DNA of 58,355 nucleotides from CAYMRL01 sp964398985 (GTDB taxonomy: Bacteria; Deinococcota; Deinococci; Deinococcales; Trueperaceae). Below are positions 48,907-58,333 of the stretch, one piece after another. The translations under genes were made by a program, and so were the position numbers. Where the stretch lies: assembly GCA_964398985.1 (NCBI GenBank), contig CAYNOS010000011.1, positions 1 to 58,355 on the forward strand, written 5' to 3'. Numbering within the stretch: the stretch's first letter is position 1; each line of letters begins with the position of its first letter. The notes beneath the pieces are model-generated. The model was given only the letters and a program-made list of their open reading frames with translations. It did not search any database and was not told the origin of the DNA.

Positions 48907-49541
48907 GGTCTAGACGTATGTTGGTTTGGCTGGGAGTCGCGCTGGTGGCGCTGTTCACCGCCTGCACCCCGGTCACGAGTACCCCGATGGAAGCGGGCGT
49001 TTGCGTCAGCGCGAACCGGCCGGTGATCGCGGTGATCGACTTTGAGAACACCGCGGGCTCGTCGGGCGGCACGACCGTCATCGGCGTCGAGGAAGCCGCC
49101 GCCGCGCGTCTCATCACGCTGCTCAAGGAGTCCGACTGCTACGAGATCGTCGAGCGCAGCGAACTGCTCGGGATCATGGAGCAGCAGGGACTCGAGTCGC
49201 TCGATCCGATCGAGTTGGCGCGTGCCGCGGGCGCCGGCTACGTGGTCACCGGGGTGGTCACCAGGGCGACGATCGCTGCTCCGCAGGTCGCGGCCTTCGG
49301 CGTCACCTTGGGAGCGACCCGCGCTCAGGTCGAGATCGACGTGCGCGCCACCGACATCATCACGGGCGTGGTGGTGGTGTCGAAGGTCGGCGCCGGTGAG
49401 GCCAGCAACCCCAACCTGTCGGTCAGCCATCTGCTCGGGACCACGGTCTCGTTCAACGACCCGACGGTGGGTCCGCTGCTCGCCCAGGCAGCCAACACGG
49501 CCGTCACCGAGGTCGTCAACGCCATCCGCCAGACCTTCTGA
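48903..49541 (+). CDS. CsgG-like lipoprotein
   Basis: 212 residues. Lipoprotein signal WLGVALVALFTAC, lipid-anchored Cys21. The CsgG/HfaB-like core includes PVIAVIDFENTAGSSGGTTV, AARLITLLKESDCYEIVERS, ARAAGAGYVVTGVVTRATIA and QVEIDVRATDIITGVVVVSK. In curli systems CsgG is a secretion pore, but many short relatives only form assembly platforms for surface structures. No curlin genes are nearby. Convergent with the giant VWA protein gene. Confidence 0.85.
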   Translation: MRSRRMLVWLGVALVALFTACTPVTSTPMEAGVCVSANRPVIAVIDFENTAGSSGGTTVIGVEEAAAARLITLLKESDCYEIVERSELLGIMEQQGLESLDPIELARAAGAGYVVTGVVTRATIAAPQVAAFGVTLGATRAQVEIDVRATDIITGVVVVSKVGAGEASNPNLSVSHLLGTTVSFNDPTVGPLLAQAANTAVTEVVNAIRQTF

Positions 49542-49566
49542 GCCACCTCAGAACGCACTGAGAATC

Positions 49567-49600
49567 CGAGCTCGCGAGCCCGCCAAGGCTCGCGAGCTCG
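49567..49600. terminator. Bidirectional hairpin terminator
   Basis: Perfect 14 bp inverted repeat CGAGCTCGCGAGCC / GGCTCGCGAGCTCG with a 6 nt loop, followed on the forward strand by CTTTG. It lies between the convergent CsgG-like and VWA genes, so it may end both transcripts. Confidence 0.65.
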
Positions 49601-49612
49601 CTTTGCGGTCGG

Positions 49613-52600
49613 CTAGGGGCCGAGCACGCTGAGGCTCACGCTGGCGTCGCCGGGTACCCGGACGTCGGGGTACACGGCCGTCGGCGAGCTGAGCACGCGG
49701 ACCGTGTAGAGGCCCATCGGCAGCTCCACGCCGGCGCCGCCGACGCGGCCGGTCGCGACCACCTGCCCCGCCTGGTCGAGGACCTCGAAGGCGGGTTGGA
49801 GTGCCTCCTGTATGGAGGCGGCGAGCTCCTCGAAGCTGCCGACGTCCACGTAACTGGCGCCCACCGCCTGGGCCAGCTGCTCGAAGGCGCGCAGCGCGTC
49901 CGGCTCCAACCCGAGCGAGACGATCGCCAACTCCAGCGGCGACCCGCCTTGCAGCGTCCGCACCGCCGCGGCCGGGTCTCCCCCGCACGACTCGACACCG
50001 TCGGTGATCAGGATCACCGTTCGCGGCCCTTCTGAGCGCCCCAGGTCGCCCGCCACTGCCGCCAGCGAGTCCGCCAACGGCGTCTGCGACAGCAGCTTGG
50101 GCTCGATGGCGCGCACCGCCGCGGCTGCACGGGCGCGGTCGAGGGGTCCCAGTGGTACGTCGAGGCGCGTCTCGCACGATGACGGCGCGATGTGCCCGAA
50201 CGCCCGCAGCGCGAACTGGGTGTCGTCGGGCAGGACGTCGTTGACCAACAGCTCGAGCGCTCTGCGGGCCGCGTCGAGGCGCCGCTCGCCGCTGGGAAGC
50301 TCCCTGCCCATCGAGCCGGAGGCGTCGAAGATCACCTCGACGGCGGGAGCAGGGCCGCCGGCGTCACGCAGCACGCTGAGCGTGCCCGGCCCCGGTGGCT
50401 GCTGGTAGCGGGTCGCCACCGCGACGGTGTAGCCCTTCTGGCGTCTGAGGATGCAGGCGGCGCGGGTGAAGCCGGCATCGACGTCCCCGACGCTGGCCGC
50501 CATCTGGTAAGAGCCGCCGTTGACGAGCGCCCACGCCTGCATCAGATCCTGGGGCGTGGCGTTGCCTGCCGAGCTGACCTCGAAGGTGAAGACGCGTGGC
50601 CGTGCCTGGTCGAGCGATTGCCACAGCTCGCTGGTGAGATCGTAGCCGTTCGACTCGGCGTCGGTGATCAAGAGGACCGCGCGGGTGCCCTCGCGCTGCG
50701 CCAGGGCGCGGCTGGCGTCGAGCATCGCGGATTCAGCGTTGCTGGAGCTGTCGCGGCGGTCGTACTGCGCCAGAGCCAGCTGCACGATCTCGGGATCCGA
50801 CGACCACAGCGGCAGTAGCCAGCGTGGCCGCGGGTCGCTGAACGCCAGCAGTTGCACCGCCTCGCGCTCCCCATCGACCCCAAGAGCGAACGAGGCTAGG
50901 GAGGTGTAGATGATCGCTTCGTAGGGCGACACCGACCCGCTGTTGTCCCAGGCGAAGACCACGGTGCGCTTCGGTTCTTCCAGGTGCAGGTAGTAGTCAC
51001 CTGGCTCAGCGAAGCCGCTGAGAACGAGGCCTCCGCTCTCTTCGGCGACCTCGAAGGCAACCGGCGCCAACTCGGCGTCGAGCAGCCGGTACGTGTAGCC
51101 GATGGCAGGGTCGCCCGCCAGGGTGACCGCGAAGTGGTTCTCCCCACTCGGCACGTTGAACACCAGCCAGTCGACGTCCTCGCCGATCGCGACGCTGTCC
51201 TCGAACGGCACGCCGGCCGTGAGCCGCAGCGCCGACTGCGGTGTTTCGCCGGGGTCGGCGGAGGCGCCGAGCGGCGAGGGCGAGCGCGACTGAGTCGTGA
51301 GCGCCTCGTAGGTGCCCCTGCTGGTGGCGGTGCCCCACTCACCGATCGCCGAGCGGTAGCTGGCGTCGGGCGCACGCTCGATGACGGAGATCTGGTCGGG
51401 CGGCCACAAGTAGCGTTCACCGCTCAGCGAGGAGGCCGTCAGCCGCAGGTAGCGCACCCACGTCGGCTCCTCCAGCTGGAGCTCGGCAACGCCGTCCGGC
51501 CCGCCTTCCAGGCTCCACTCGGCGAGAGGCTGCCAGGGGCCGGCCGGTCCGGCCAGGCTCGCTTCGACCAGCACGGTGTCGGCGGTCGGACTCCTGTCGT
51601 CGCGGCTGCGCGGGCTGTCGCGCCAGGTGAGACGCTGCACCTGCGCCGCGCGGCCGTCCTGGAAGCCGACGGCGAACGCCAACGAACCGCCGGGCAGCGT
51701 GTCGACGGCCCCGTAGACGTCGTCGGCGGCGGTGAGCAGCCCCTGCCCGTAGTTCGACAGCAGCGGCGTGGACCACGCGACGTGACCGCCCAGCGCCGGG
51801 TCGGCGAGGTCGATGGGACCGAACGCAGCGTAGTCCTCCGCGAGCAGCTTCAGCTCTCCGAGAAACGCCGCGTCCCTGCCGTCGAAGCTGCTCACGAAGA
51901 CGAGTCGGGCGAAGCGGGCGGTCACCGGAGCCTCGAACTCGAACTCCTGCTCGACGGCCGCGGACGCAAGCTCCCCTTCCAGCGCGGTGACGAAGTTGAC
52001 GCCGTCGAGCGACGTCTCGAGGCGGAAGGCCTTCAGTTGCTCGCCGGTCGAGCTGCTGCCAAGAGGGTTGATGAGCGCGGCGACGAGCCGCAGCGGCCGA
52101 CCGCCCGCCAATTCGAAGGTCGCGCTGTGGTTGGAGTCGAGGTACCCGCTGGTCGCCGGCGAGATGCGACCGTCGATGAGCGCGAGGTCGCGGGCCGGAC
52201 GGTCGCTGTCGCCGTGGATCTTGCCGCCGAGCCCTTCCCACAGCGCGTTGAAGCGGCCGGCCAGGGCCTCCCTGACGCCGTGGTGCTCGAACGGCAATAC
52301 CGGCGCGGCTTCGCACAACGGAGCGGCGGAGTAACCGACCGAGGTGGAGCCGGCTTGACCGCTCACGGCAATGTCGACCCTGATGCCCTGGTCGTCGCGT
52401 AGCTCGGGCGGGAAGGCTACGTCGACCGCCAGCGAGCGACTCTCTCCCGCGGCCAGCGTCAGCGGCTGGAGGTCGGGAAGGCGGGCGCGGGCGTCGCTCG
52501 CGACGATCTCGAACTCGATGCGCTGGCTGGCTCCGCTGCGGTTGACGACCGTGATCTCGCTGGCCAAGAGCTGTCCCTGATGCCAGAAGGCGGCGACCTC

Positions 52601-54976
52601 GTTGGGAGGCGGCGTCAAGCTCACGCCCAGCGCCTCGCTGTCGCGGGGGGCGAGCAGCTGGTTCGGATCCGGGGCTTGCGAGAAGCTGACGGTGACAGTG
52701 TAGGCGCCCTCGCCGCGCAGTCTCAGGAAGTGCGGTTCTGACGCGCTCAGAGTCGCCTCCAGAGCTTCGTTGCGGGCGCTCGAGAGGGTGGCGGATGCCG
52801 ACAGCAGCGCCGCCTCGATGTCGACATCGGCAGCGATGGTGACGCTCATGTCGGTGTCAGCGGCGAACACCGGCAGGCGGAAGAAGTCCTCGTCGCCCAC
52901 CTCGCCGACGCGGCCCGACCAGGACAGCTCGGTGGGCAGGCTGCCCGCCAGCGCCCGATCGTCGTTGGGCTCGGCGTCGACAGGCAGCAGGGCGCTGTCG
53001 AGAAGCGTCAACCGCAGCTGGTAGTAGCCGCTCGGGCCCTCGCCGGAGCGCATCCCGATCATCAGGCCGTGATCGCCGGCCCGGAAGAGCCGCTCGATCA
53101 CCAGCGGCGCTCCCTGCTCGGCGGCCGGCACCTCGTACCATCCGACGCCGGTCAGGTGCAAGGGGATGCTGACGTCGCCCGCCGGCGGCACCAGCTCGAG
53201 CCTGGCGTACTGGTCGCCCAACAGGTGGAAGCGGTAGTAGTCGACGTCGCCGGTCCCGCCGAGGCGCCCGACGTGGACCATGTCGGGCATCACGCGCTGG
53301 GCCCGGCTGGGGTCGTCGTTCGGCTCGCGCTCGCGGCGCCCGGGTGGCGGCGCCGGCGCCGGAGCCGTGTCGAACACCTCGCCGGTGGCTGCCGCGGGCC
53401 CGGCGGCGGCGGCCTCGAGCGGTTGCTCCGAGGACGGTAGCGACGCCGGATCGGGGTCGGTCGGAGCGGGACCCAACGGTATGGCCCTGAGGGCGTAGTC
53501 GCCCCCGCCGCCGGTCACCTCGATCAGGTGGCTGCCGGGCAGCAGCACCAGGTCGTCGAGCCTCAGGCGGTTCTCGCCACGAGCTTCCGCGGCAGTGGCG
53601 CCGCCGCTGTCAAGCAGGCGCAGCCGGTTGACACCGGGTCCCAGCGCCTGCAACCGGTACGACTGCGCCACGCCCGTGACGCTCAGCTCGAACAGGTCGC
53701 GGTCGTTCGGGCCGAGGCTGCCGCGCATCGGCTCGTCGGCCGCCAACGGGGTCGCCAGCCGAAGCTCGTCGTTCGGCTCGATCTCGCTGCCGGCAGCGGG
53801 GGCCGTCCCGGGCCGGAGGTCGACGGCGTAACTGCCCTCGCTACCGTCGATGCGCAGCGTGTAGCCACCCGGCGGCAACGCCAGGGTGCCGCGGTACTCG
53901 GTGACGTCGCGGCGCGTGAGCAGCGTCTGGCGCTCCAGGTCCTCGAGCCACATGTTGAACGCGCCGCTGCCGGAGACGTGCAGCTCCCACGGCCGCGCGG
54001 CCAGCTCAGCGTCGAGATCGAAGCGGTAGTAGTCGGTGCCGTCGAACGAGCCTCGCAGCTGCGTGCCCGGCACCAGCGCCGTCGCGGCGACTGCACTGTC
54101 GTTGGGCTCGACCTCGACCCCGGCCCCGACCCTTCCCTGACGCTGGACATCGAGACGCAGCGCGCCGCTGGCGCCCGCAAGGCGCAGGGTGTAGGTGCCC
54201 GCCGCCAGGGCCAGGCCGTTGCGGTGCGCCGTGGGATCCGGTGTCAGCTCGACCAGCGGCGAGGCACCGTCAAGCAGCGTGAGCGTGACGTCGGCGCCGA
54301 GGGCGTTGCGCAGGCTGACGCCCCACAGCTGGCCGTCGTCGGACGCCTCGATGGTCCACTCGAAGGACAGCTCGCCGTCGACGGCGCCGTGCAGTGAGAA
54401 CTCGCCGCCGGCCCGCCGACCCTGCTCGAGACGAGAAGCCGAGCGGTCGATGCGGTCTACCGGCATCAGGCGCGCTGCGTACTCGCCCTCGCCGCCGGAA
54501 ACAGACGTTCCGATGAAGTAGGTGCCTGGCTCGAGAACGAACGACGAGGAGGTCACTGGCCGCCCGTCAGGGGTGCTGAACGCGAACACTTCCTCGCTGC
54601 CGACGACGGCGCCGCCACCTTCCGCGAAATCGACGCGGAAGAGCTTGAAGATCGTCAGCTGTCCTCTGACGCTGGACAGCTCGACCGCCCACACCTGCTG
54701 GGCCTCGACTTGTCCCAGCTCCCAGCGGTACAGGTCTTGCCCGCCTTCACCGAAGGTGCCGGCCAGGCATACCGGTTCGGCGTCGTTGGAGCTCTGCCAC
54801 AGCGTGGGAGCGAGCGGCGTGGCCGTCAGCGGGTCATCGTTGGGCTCCACCTCGTAGTTGCAGACCTGAGCGTGGGCCGAGCCCGCCAGCAGTACGGCGG
54901 CGACCAACAGCGAGCGCCGGAGTCGTCGCCCGATGGCGCCCGCTGAAGGGCGCCGGATGCAGATGGATGTATCCAT
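49613..54976 (-). CDS. Giant exported protein with PPC-like, discoidin-like and two VWA domains
   Basis: 1787 residues. Signal peptide ending SLLVAAVLLAGSAHAQ (about residue 37). Five modules open with an EPND motif (near 44, 290, 400, 551, 669), like pre-peptidase C-terminal (PPC) domains; a sixth, PGETPQSALRLTAG, starts near 1242. Discoidin/F5-8-like parts are at about 940-1045 and 1130-1200. VWA 1 (about 1338-1515) has DNSGS; VWA 2 (about 1546-1730) has DASGS and ITDGVESCGGD, with cysteines matching those of the VWA protein at 43.2 kb. A short beta domain ends the chain. It is probably a large surface protein, function unknown. The start at 54976 puts the signal peptide at the N-terminus; TATAGT lies 10 nt upstream. 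Confidence 0.85.
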   Translation of the reverse strand: MDTSICIRRPSAGAIGRRLRRSLLVAAVLLAGSAHAQVCNYEVEPNDDPLTATPLAPTLWQSSNDAEPVCLAGTFGEGGQDLYRWELGQVEAQQVWAVELSSVRGQLTIFKLFRVDFAEGGGAVVGSEEVFAFSTPDGRPVTSSSFVLEPGTYFIGTSVSGGEGEYAARLMPVDRIDRSASRLEQGRRAGGEFSLHGAVDGELSFEWTIEASDDGQLWGVSLRNALGADVTLTLLDGASPLVELTPDPTAHRNGLALAAGTYTLRLAGASGALRLDVQRQGRVGAGVEVEPNDSAVAATALVPGTQLRGSFDGTDYYRFDLDAELAARPWELHVSGSGAFNMWLEDLERQTLLTRRDVTEYRGTLALPPGGYTLRIDGSEGSYAVDLRPGTAPAAGSEIEPNDELRLATPLAADEPMRGSLGPNDRDLFELSVTGVAQSYRLQALGPGVNRLRLLDSGGATAAEARGENRLRLDDLVLLPGSHLIEVTGGGGDYALRAIPLGPAPTDPDPASLPSSEQPLEAAAAGPAAATGEVFDTAPAPAPPPGRREREPNDDPSRAQRVMPDMVHVGRLGGTGDVDYYRFHLLGDQYARLELVPPAGDVSIPLHLTGVGWYEVPAAEQGAPLVIERLFRAGDHGLMIGMRSGEGPSGYYQLRLTLLDSALLPVDAEPNDDRALAGSLPTELSWSGRVGEVGDEDFFRLPVFAADTDMSVTIAADVDIEAALLSASATLSSARNEALEATLSASEPHFLRLRGEGAYTVTVSFSQAPDPNQLLAPRDSEALGVSLTPPPNEVAAFWHQGQLLASEITVVNRSGASQRIEFEIVASDARARLPDLQPLTLAAGESRSLAVDVAFPPELRDDQGIRVDIAVSGQAGSTSVGYSAAPLCEAAPVLPFEHHGVREALAGRFNALWEGLGGKIHGDSDRPARDLALIDGRISPATSGYLDSNHSATFELAGGRPLRLVAALINPLGSSSTGEQLKAFRLETSLDGVNFVTALEGELASAAVEQEFEFEAPVTARFARLVFVSSFDGRDAAFLGELKLLAEDYAAFGPIDLADPALGGHVAWSTPLLSNYGQGLLTAADDVYGAVDTLPGGSLAFAVGFQDGRAAQVQRLTWRDSPRSRDDRSPTADTVLVEASLAGPAGPWQPLAEWSLEGGPDGVAELQLEEPTWVRYLRLTASSLSGERYLWPPDQISVIERAPDASYRSAIGEWGTATSRGTYEALTTQSRSPSPLGASADPGETPQSALRLTAGVPFEDSVAIGEDVDWLVFNVPSGENHFAVTLAGDPAIGYTYRLLDAELAPVAFEVAEESGGLVLSGFAEPGDYYLHLEEPKRTVVFAWDNSGSVSPYEAIIYTSLASFALGVDGEREAVQLLAFSDPRPRWLLPLWSSDPEIVQLALAQYDRRDSSSNAESAMLDASRALAQREGTRAVLLITDAESNGYDLTSELWQSLDQARPRVFTFEVSSAGNATPQDLMQAWALVNGGSYQMAASVGDVDAGFTRAACILRRQKGYTVAVATRYQQPPGPGTLSVLRDAGGPAPAVEVIFDASGSMGRELPSGERRLDAARRALELLVNDVLPDDTQFALRAFGHIAPSSCETRLDVPLGPLDRARAAAAVRAIEPKLLSQTPLADSLAAVAGDLGRSEGPRTVILITDGVESCGGDPAAAVRTLQGGSPLELAIVSLGLEPDALRAFEQLAQAVGASYVDVGSFEELAASIQEALQPAFEVLDQAGQVVATGRVGGAGVELPMGLYTVRVLSSPTAVYPDVRVPGDASVSLSVLGP

Positions 54977-54987
54977 GGCTGCGCGTA

Positions 54988-55617
54988 CTATATGGCGGCC
55001 GAACCACCTTCGAAGAGCGGTGTCGGCCGCGGTTGCTTGAGGACCACGTGGCACTCGCGGCAGCGCGGCTCGTAGCTGTCCGAGGCTCCCACCAACACCA
55101 CCGGATCGTCCTCGTGCGCCGGCCGACCATGGATCAACCGCTGCGTTCTGGTGGCCGCCCTGCCGCAGCCGCAGATGGCGGTCAGCTTCTCGACGACCTC
55201 GGCGCGCGCCAGCAGCCCCGGCATCGGGCCGAACGGCTCGCCGCGGAAGTCGAGGTCGAGCCCGGCGAGGATCACGCGCCGACCCTCGTCGGCCATCTCG
55301 CCGACCAGCTCCACGAGCTCGGCCGAGAAGAACTGCGCCTCGTCGATCGCCACCACCCGGGTGGCCGGATCCAGGGCAGCGCGCAGCTCTGCCACGCCGT
55401 CGACCGGCTGAGCTTCGAGCGTGCGGCCCATGTGTGACGCCACAGCCTGCCGTTGATAGCGGTCGTCGATGACGGGCTTGAACACCTGAACCGGCTGCTT
55501 GGCGATGAGGGCGCGCGTCACCCTGCGGATGAGCTCCTCGCTCTTGCCGGAGAACATCGGGCCGGCGATGACCTCTACCCAGCCGCCCGAGAAAGTCAGT
55601 CCCAACACGCCGGTCAT
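54988..55617 (-). CDS. tdk: Thymidine kinase
   Basis: 209 residues, type II TK. P-loop VEVIAGPMFSGKSEELIRRV, Walker B/catalytic VVAIDEAQFFSAELVELVGE, lasso-domain zinc cysteines AICGCGRAATRTQRL and EPRCRECHVV. Phosphorylates thymidine for salvage. Stop 11 bp before the VWA gene start; the -10 of that gene overlaps the end of tdk. Located 39 nt after a HAD gene. Confidence 0.96.
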   Translation of the reverse strand: MTGVLGLTFSGGWVEVIAGPMFSGKSEELIRRVTRALIAKQPVQVFKPVIDDRYQRQAVASHMGRTLEAQPVDGVAELRAALDPATRVVAIDEAQFFSAELVELVGEMADEGRRVILAGLDLDFRGEPFGPMPGLLARAEVVEKLTAICGCGRAATRTQRLIHGRPAHEDDPVVLVGASDSYEPRCRECHVVLKQPRPTPLFEGGSAAI

Positions 55618-55656
55618 GCTAACGCCTCTGGTGGCGAGAGAGCCCGCAGGCTTCCG

Positions 55657-56505
55657 TCAGCGCGCCTGCACCAGACCGGCCACCTCGCCGAGGTGCGAGA
55701 CCACGGCGTCGGGCAGGCAGTCTCGGGGGTTGGCGAGCGGCTGGAACGGCCCATGCGGTGAGAGCATGAGAGCGCTGGCGATGACGCTTGACAGGTCAGG
55801 GTGGCCCACCCGCTGGCGCGGCGTGAGGGCAGCGATCTCGCTTGGCAGACCAGGCTTCAGCCACACTGCGCCGACCCCGGCGCGCCGGGCGCCCAGCACG
55901 TCGTGTTCCAGGGTGTCGCCGACGAAGTAGTCGAGGTGCCCGGCCGCGCGGAAGATGGCAGGGTCGGGCTTGGCGGCTCCCACCGCGTCGGGAGTGACCA
56001 GCGCGTCGAAGTAGGGCAGCAGCCCGAGGGCTTCCAACACGGGGCGCTGATAGGCGGCGTAGCCGTTGCTGATGACCACGAGCCTGACACCGGCCGCTGT
56101 CAGTTCGGCAAGGAGCTTGTGCGCGCCCGGCAGCGCCTCGATGTGCTCGGCGACTAAGCAGCACTCACCCACCCACGCAGCCACGTCGATCTCGACCTCG
56201 GCGCCCAACTCCGCAGCCACCTCGCGGTAGATGCCGTCCCAGTCGTAGGCTCCGATCTCGTCACCGGCGACCATGCGCCTCCGCCATGCGAGGCCCACCC
56301 GCCGGCGCGCCTCTTGCCGTGCGGCGGCGGGGTCCAAGTGAGCGAGCGCGGGGGCGCCCACCATCAGGTCCTGAAAGCGCGGTATCACGCAGCTCTCGAA
56401 CGGATTGCGTATCAGGACGCCATCGAGGTCGAAGCCGACCGCCAGTCGCGGGCGGCTGCCCTCCGGCTTCCGTGAGGCGCCCGCCACCTCGGTGCCCGAA
56501 CTCAC
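55657..56505 (-). CDS. HAD-superfamily hydrolase
   Basis: 282 residues, HAD subfamily IA. Motif I LAVGFDLDGVLIRNPFESCV, motif II VVISNGYAAYQRP, motif III lysine in DAVGAAKPDPAIFRAAG and motif IV YFVGDTLEHDVLGARRAGVG. The GTG start overlaps the sugar-permease stop by 4 bp, so it is translationally coupled to a sugar ABC operon; a sugar-phosphate phosphatase is a reasonable guess. Confidence 0.88.
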   Translation of the reverse strand: MSSGTEVAGASRKPEGSRPRLAVGFDLDGVLIRNPFESCVIPRFQDLMVGAPALAHLDPAAARQEARRRVGLAWRRRMVAGDEIGAYDWDGIYREVAAELGAEVEIDVAAWVGECCLVAEHIEALPGAHKLLAELTAAGVRLVVISNGYAAYQRPVLEALGLLPYFDALVTPDAVGAAKPDPAIFRAAGHLDYFVGDTLEHDVLGARRAGVGAVWLKPGLPSEIAALTPRQRVGHPDLSSVIASALMLSPHGPFQPLANPRDCLPDAVVSHLGEVAGLVQAR

Positions 56506-57383
56506 CCCTTCAGCGCTCCCACCGTCACGCCCCTCAAGAAGTAACGCTGGAAGGCGAAGAAGATGACTATCACGGGGACCGCCGCCAGCACAGCCGCGGC
56601 CATCTGCATGCCGTAGAAGAGCGGCTCCTGTTCCCGGATCAACACCAGGCCGACCTGCAGGGTGCGCATCTGGCTCGAGCGCGTCACCACCAGCGGCCAC
56701 ACGAACGAGTTCCACTGCGCCACGAACGTGATGATGCCGAGGAACGCCAGACCCGGCCTGACCAGCGGCAGCACGATCTCCCAGAAGATCCGCGGTTCGC
56801 CGGCGCCGTCGACCCTGGCGGCGTCGAGCAGCTCCGTCGGCAAGGTGCCGATGAACTGCTTCATCAAGAAGATGCCGAACGGCGCCACCATCAGCGGCAG
56901 CAGCAGCCCCAGGTAGCTGTCGACGAGACCGAGCCTGGTGATGACCAGGAACAGCGGCACCAGGATCGCTTCGAAGGGCAGCATCATCGACAGGATGAAC
57001 AGCCAGAAGAGCAACCGCGACCCGCGAAAGGGCAGCTTGGCCAGCGCGTAGCCCGCCAAACTGGCGGTCGCGACCGTGATCAAGGTGATGCTGCCGGCCT
57101 GGATGAGGCTGTTGATGACCCAGCGCGCGAAGTTCGGCTGGGCGAGCACCGCGCGGTAGTTCGCGAGCGTCGGTTCGCTGGGGATCAGCTCCGGCGGCAG
57201 CCTCACCGTCATCGTCGCCGGCGTCAGCGAGGTGGCGAACATCCAGTAGAGCGGGATGAACGCCGCCAGCGAGAGCGTCACCAGCACCAGCAGGATCACG
57301 GTGGCGCCGAGCCGGCTTGGCCGCACCGGGTGCTCCATGTCGCGCATGAACCAGTCGAAGCGCCTGCGGCCGAGAACCGCCAT
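56502..57383 (-). CDS. Carbohydrate ABC transporter permease (MalG type)
   Basis: 293 residues, six membrane helices. Coupling motif LLDAARVDGAGEPRIFWEIVLPLVRP is the EAA loop, seen here as DAARVDGAGEPRIFWEIVLP. VIRPSRLGATVILLVLV-type start and the end FQRYFLRGVTVGALKG are typical for the MalG/CUT1 family. ATG shares its A with the upstream permease stop (TGATG). Substrate unknown. Confidence 0.94.
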   Translation of the reverse strand: MAVLGRRRFDWFMRDMEHPVRPSRLGATVILLVLVTLSLAAFIPLYWMFATSLTPATMTVRLPPELIPSEPTLANYRAVLAQPNFARWVINSLIQAGSITLITVATASLAGYALAKLPFRGSRLLFWLFILSMMLPFEAILVPLFLVITRLGLVDSYLGLLLPLMVAPFGIFLMKQFIGTLPTELLDAARVDGAGEPRIFWEIVLPLVRPGLAFLGIITFVAQWNSFVWPLVVTRSSQMRTLQVGLVLIREQEPLFYGMQMAAAVLAAVPVIVIFFAFQRYFLRGVTVGALKG

Positions 57384-58333
57384 CAGTACTCCACGTTCTG
57401 ACCGAGCAAGCGGAACTGCACGGCGGCGAGCACCAAGGTGATCGCGAACAAGACGATGGCCTGGGCCGAAGCGAGACCGAGGTTGAAGCGCTGGAACGCC
57501 TCGACGTAGATGCGGTAGACGACCGTCGTGGTGGCGAACTGCGGGCCGCCCTGAGTCATCACGTAGACCGACTCGAACACCTGGAAGGTGTTGATGGTGC
57601 CGGTGACCACCAGGTAGAGCAGCGTCGGCCTGATCAGCGGGACGATGACGCGCGCGAAGATCGTGTGGCGACGGGCCCCGTCGATGATCGCCACCTCGTA
57701 GAGGTCCCTGGGGATGCGCGCCAGCGCCGCCGACAGCAGCACGATGCTCGAGCCGCCGCCCATGATCACCTGCATCGCCATCAGCGACGGTAGGGCTGTG
57801 CGGGTGTTGCCCAACCACGCGACCGGCTCGAGGCCGAGAACGACCATCAGCCCGTTGAGCAAGCCGAAGGCCGGGTTGAAGATCCACAGCCACACCAGCG
57901 AGATGATCACGCTCGACGTCACCGCCGGCAGGTAGAAAGCGGACTTGAAGAACGTCTGCAGTGTGCGGTTCATCGGGTCCAGCAGGTAGGCGATCAGAAG
58001 CGCCTTGCCGAGCCAAAAAACGACCACTACCGCCGTGAACACCGAGGTGTTGACCAGAGCCTTGCCGAACAGCTCGTCGGAGAACACGCGCCGGAAGTTG
58101 TCGAGCCCGACCCAGCTCATGCGAGTGGGGCGGACCTCCATGAACGCCAGCGCGAACGCTACCACCACCGGGATCAGAAAGAAGAGCAGGAACAACAGCG
58201 TCTGGGGCGCGGCGAACACCGCGCCCCAGACGGCTCCTTGGGAGCCGTGGCTGGCCCGACGGGAGCGGTCAGGCCGCTGTCGGCCTGGCCGCTGACCCAC
58301 GTTCAACTGATTGTCGACCGGTGACAGAGCCAC
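57383..58333 (-). CDS. Carbohydrate ABC transporter permease (MalF type)
   Basis: 316 residues, six membrane helices (LLFLLFFLIPVVVAFALAFM first). EAA loop: IPRDLYEVAIIDGARRHTIF. WVGLDNFRRVFSDELFGKAL is a common N-terminal feature of CUT1 permeases. GTG start at 58333; TAGCCT hexamers lie just upstream near the window edge, so leaderless expression is possible. Binding-protein and ATPase genes are not in the window. Confidence 0.92.
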   Translation of the reverse strand: MALSPVDNQLNVGQRPGRQRPDRSRRASHGSQGAVWGAVFAAPQTLLFLLFFLIPVVVAFALAFMEVRPTRMSWVGLDNFRRVFSDELFGKALVNTSVFTAVVVVFWLGKALLIAYLLDPMNRTLQTFFKSAFYLPAVTSSVIISLVWLWIFNPAFGLLNGLMVVLGLEPVAWLGNTRTALPSLMAMQVIMGGGSSIVLLSAALARIPRDLYEVAIIDGARRHTIFARVIVPLIRPTLLYLVVTGTINTFQVFESVYVMTQGGPQFATTTVVYRIYVEAFQRFNLGLASAQAIVLFAITLVLAAVQFRLLGQNVEY

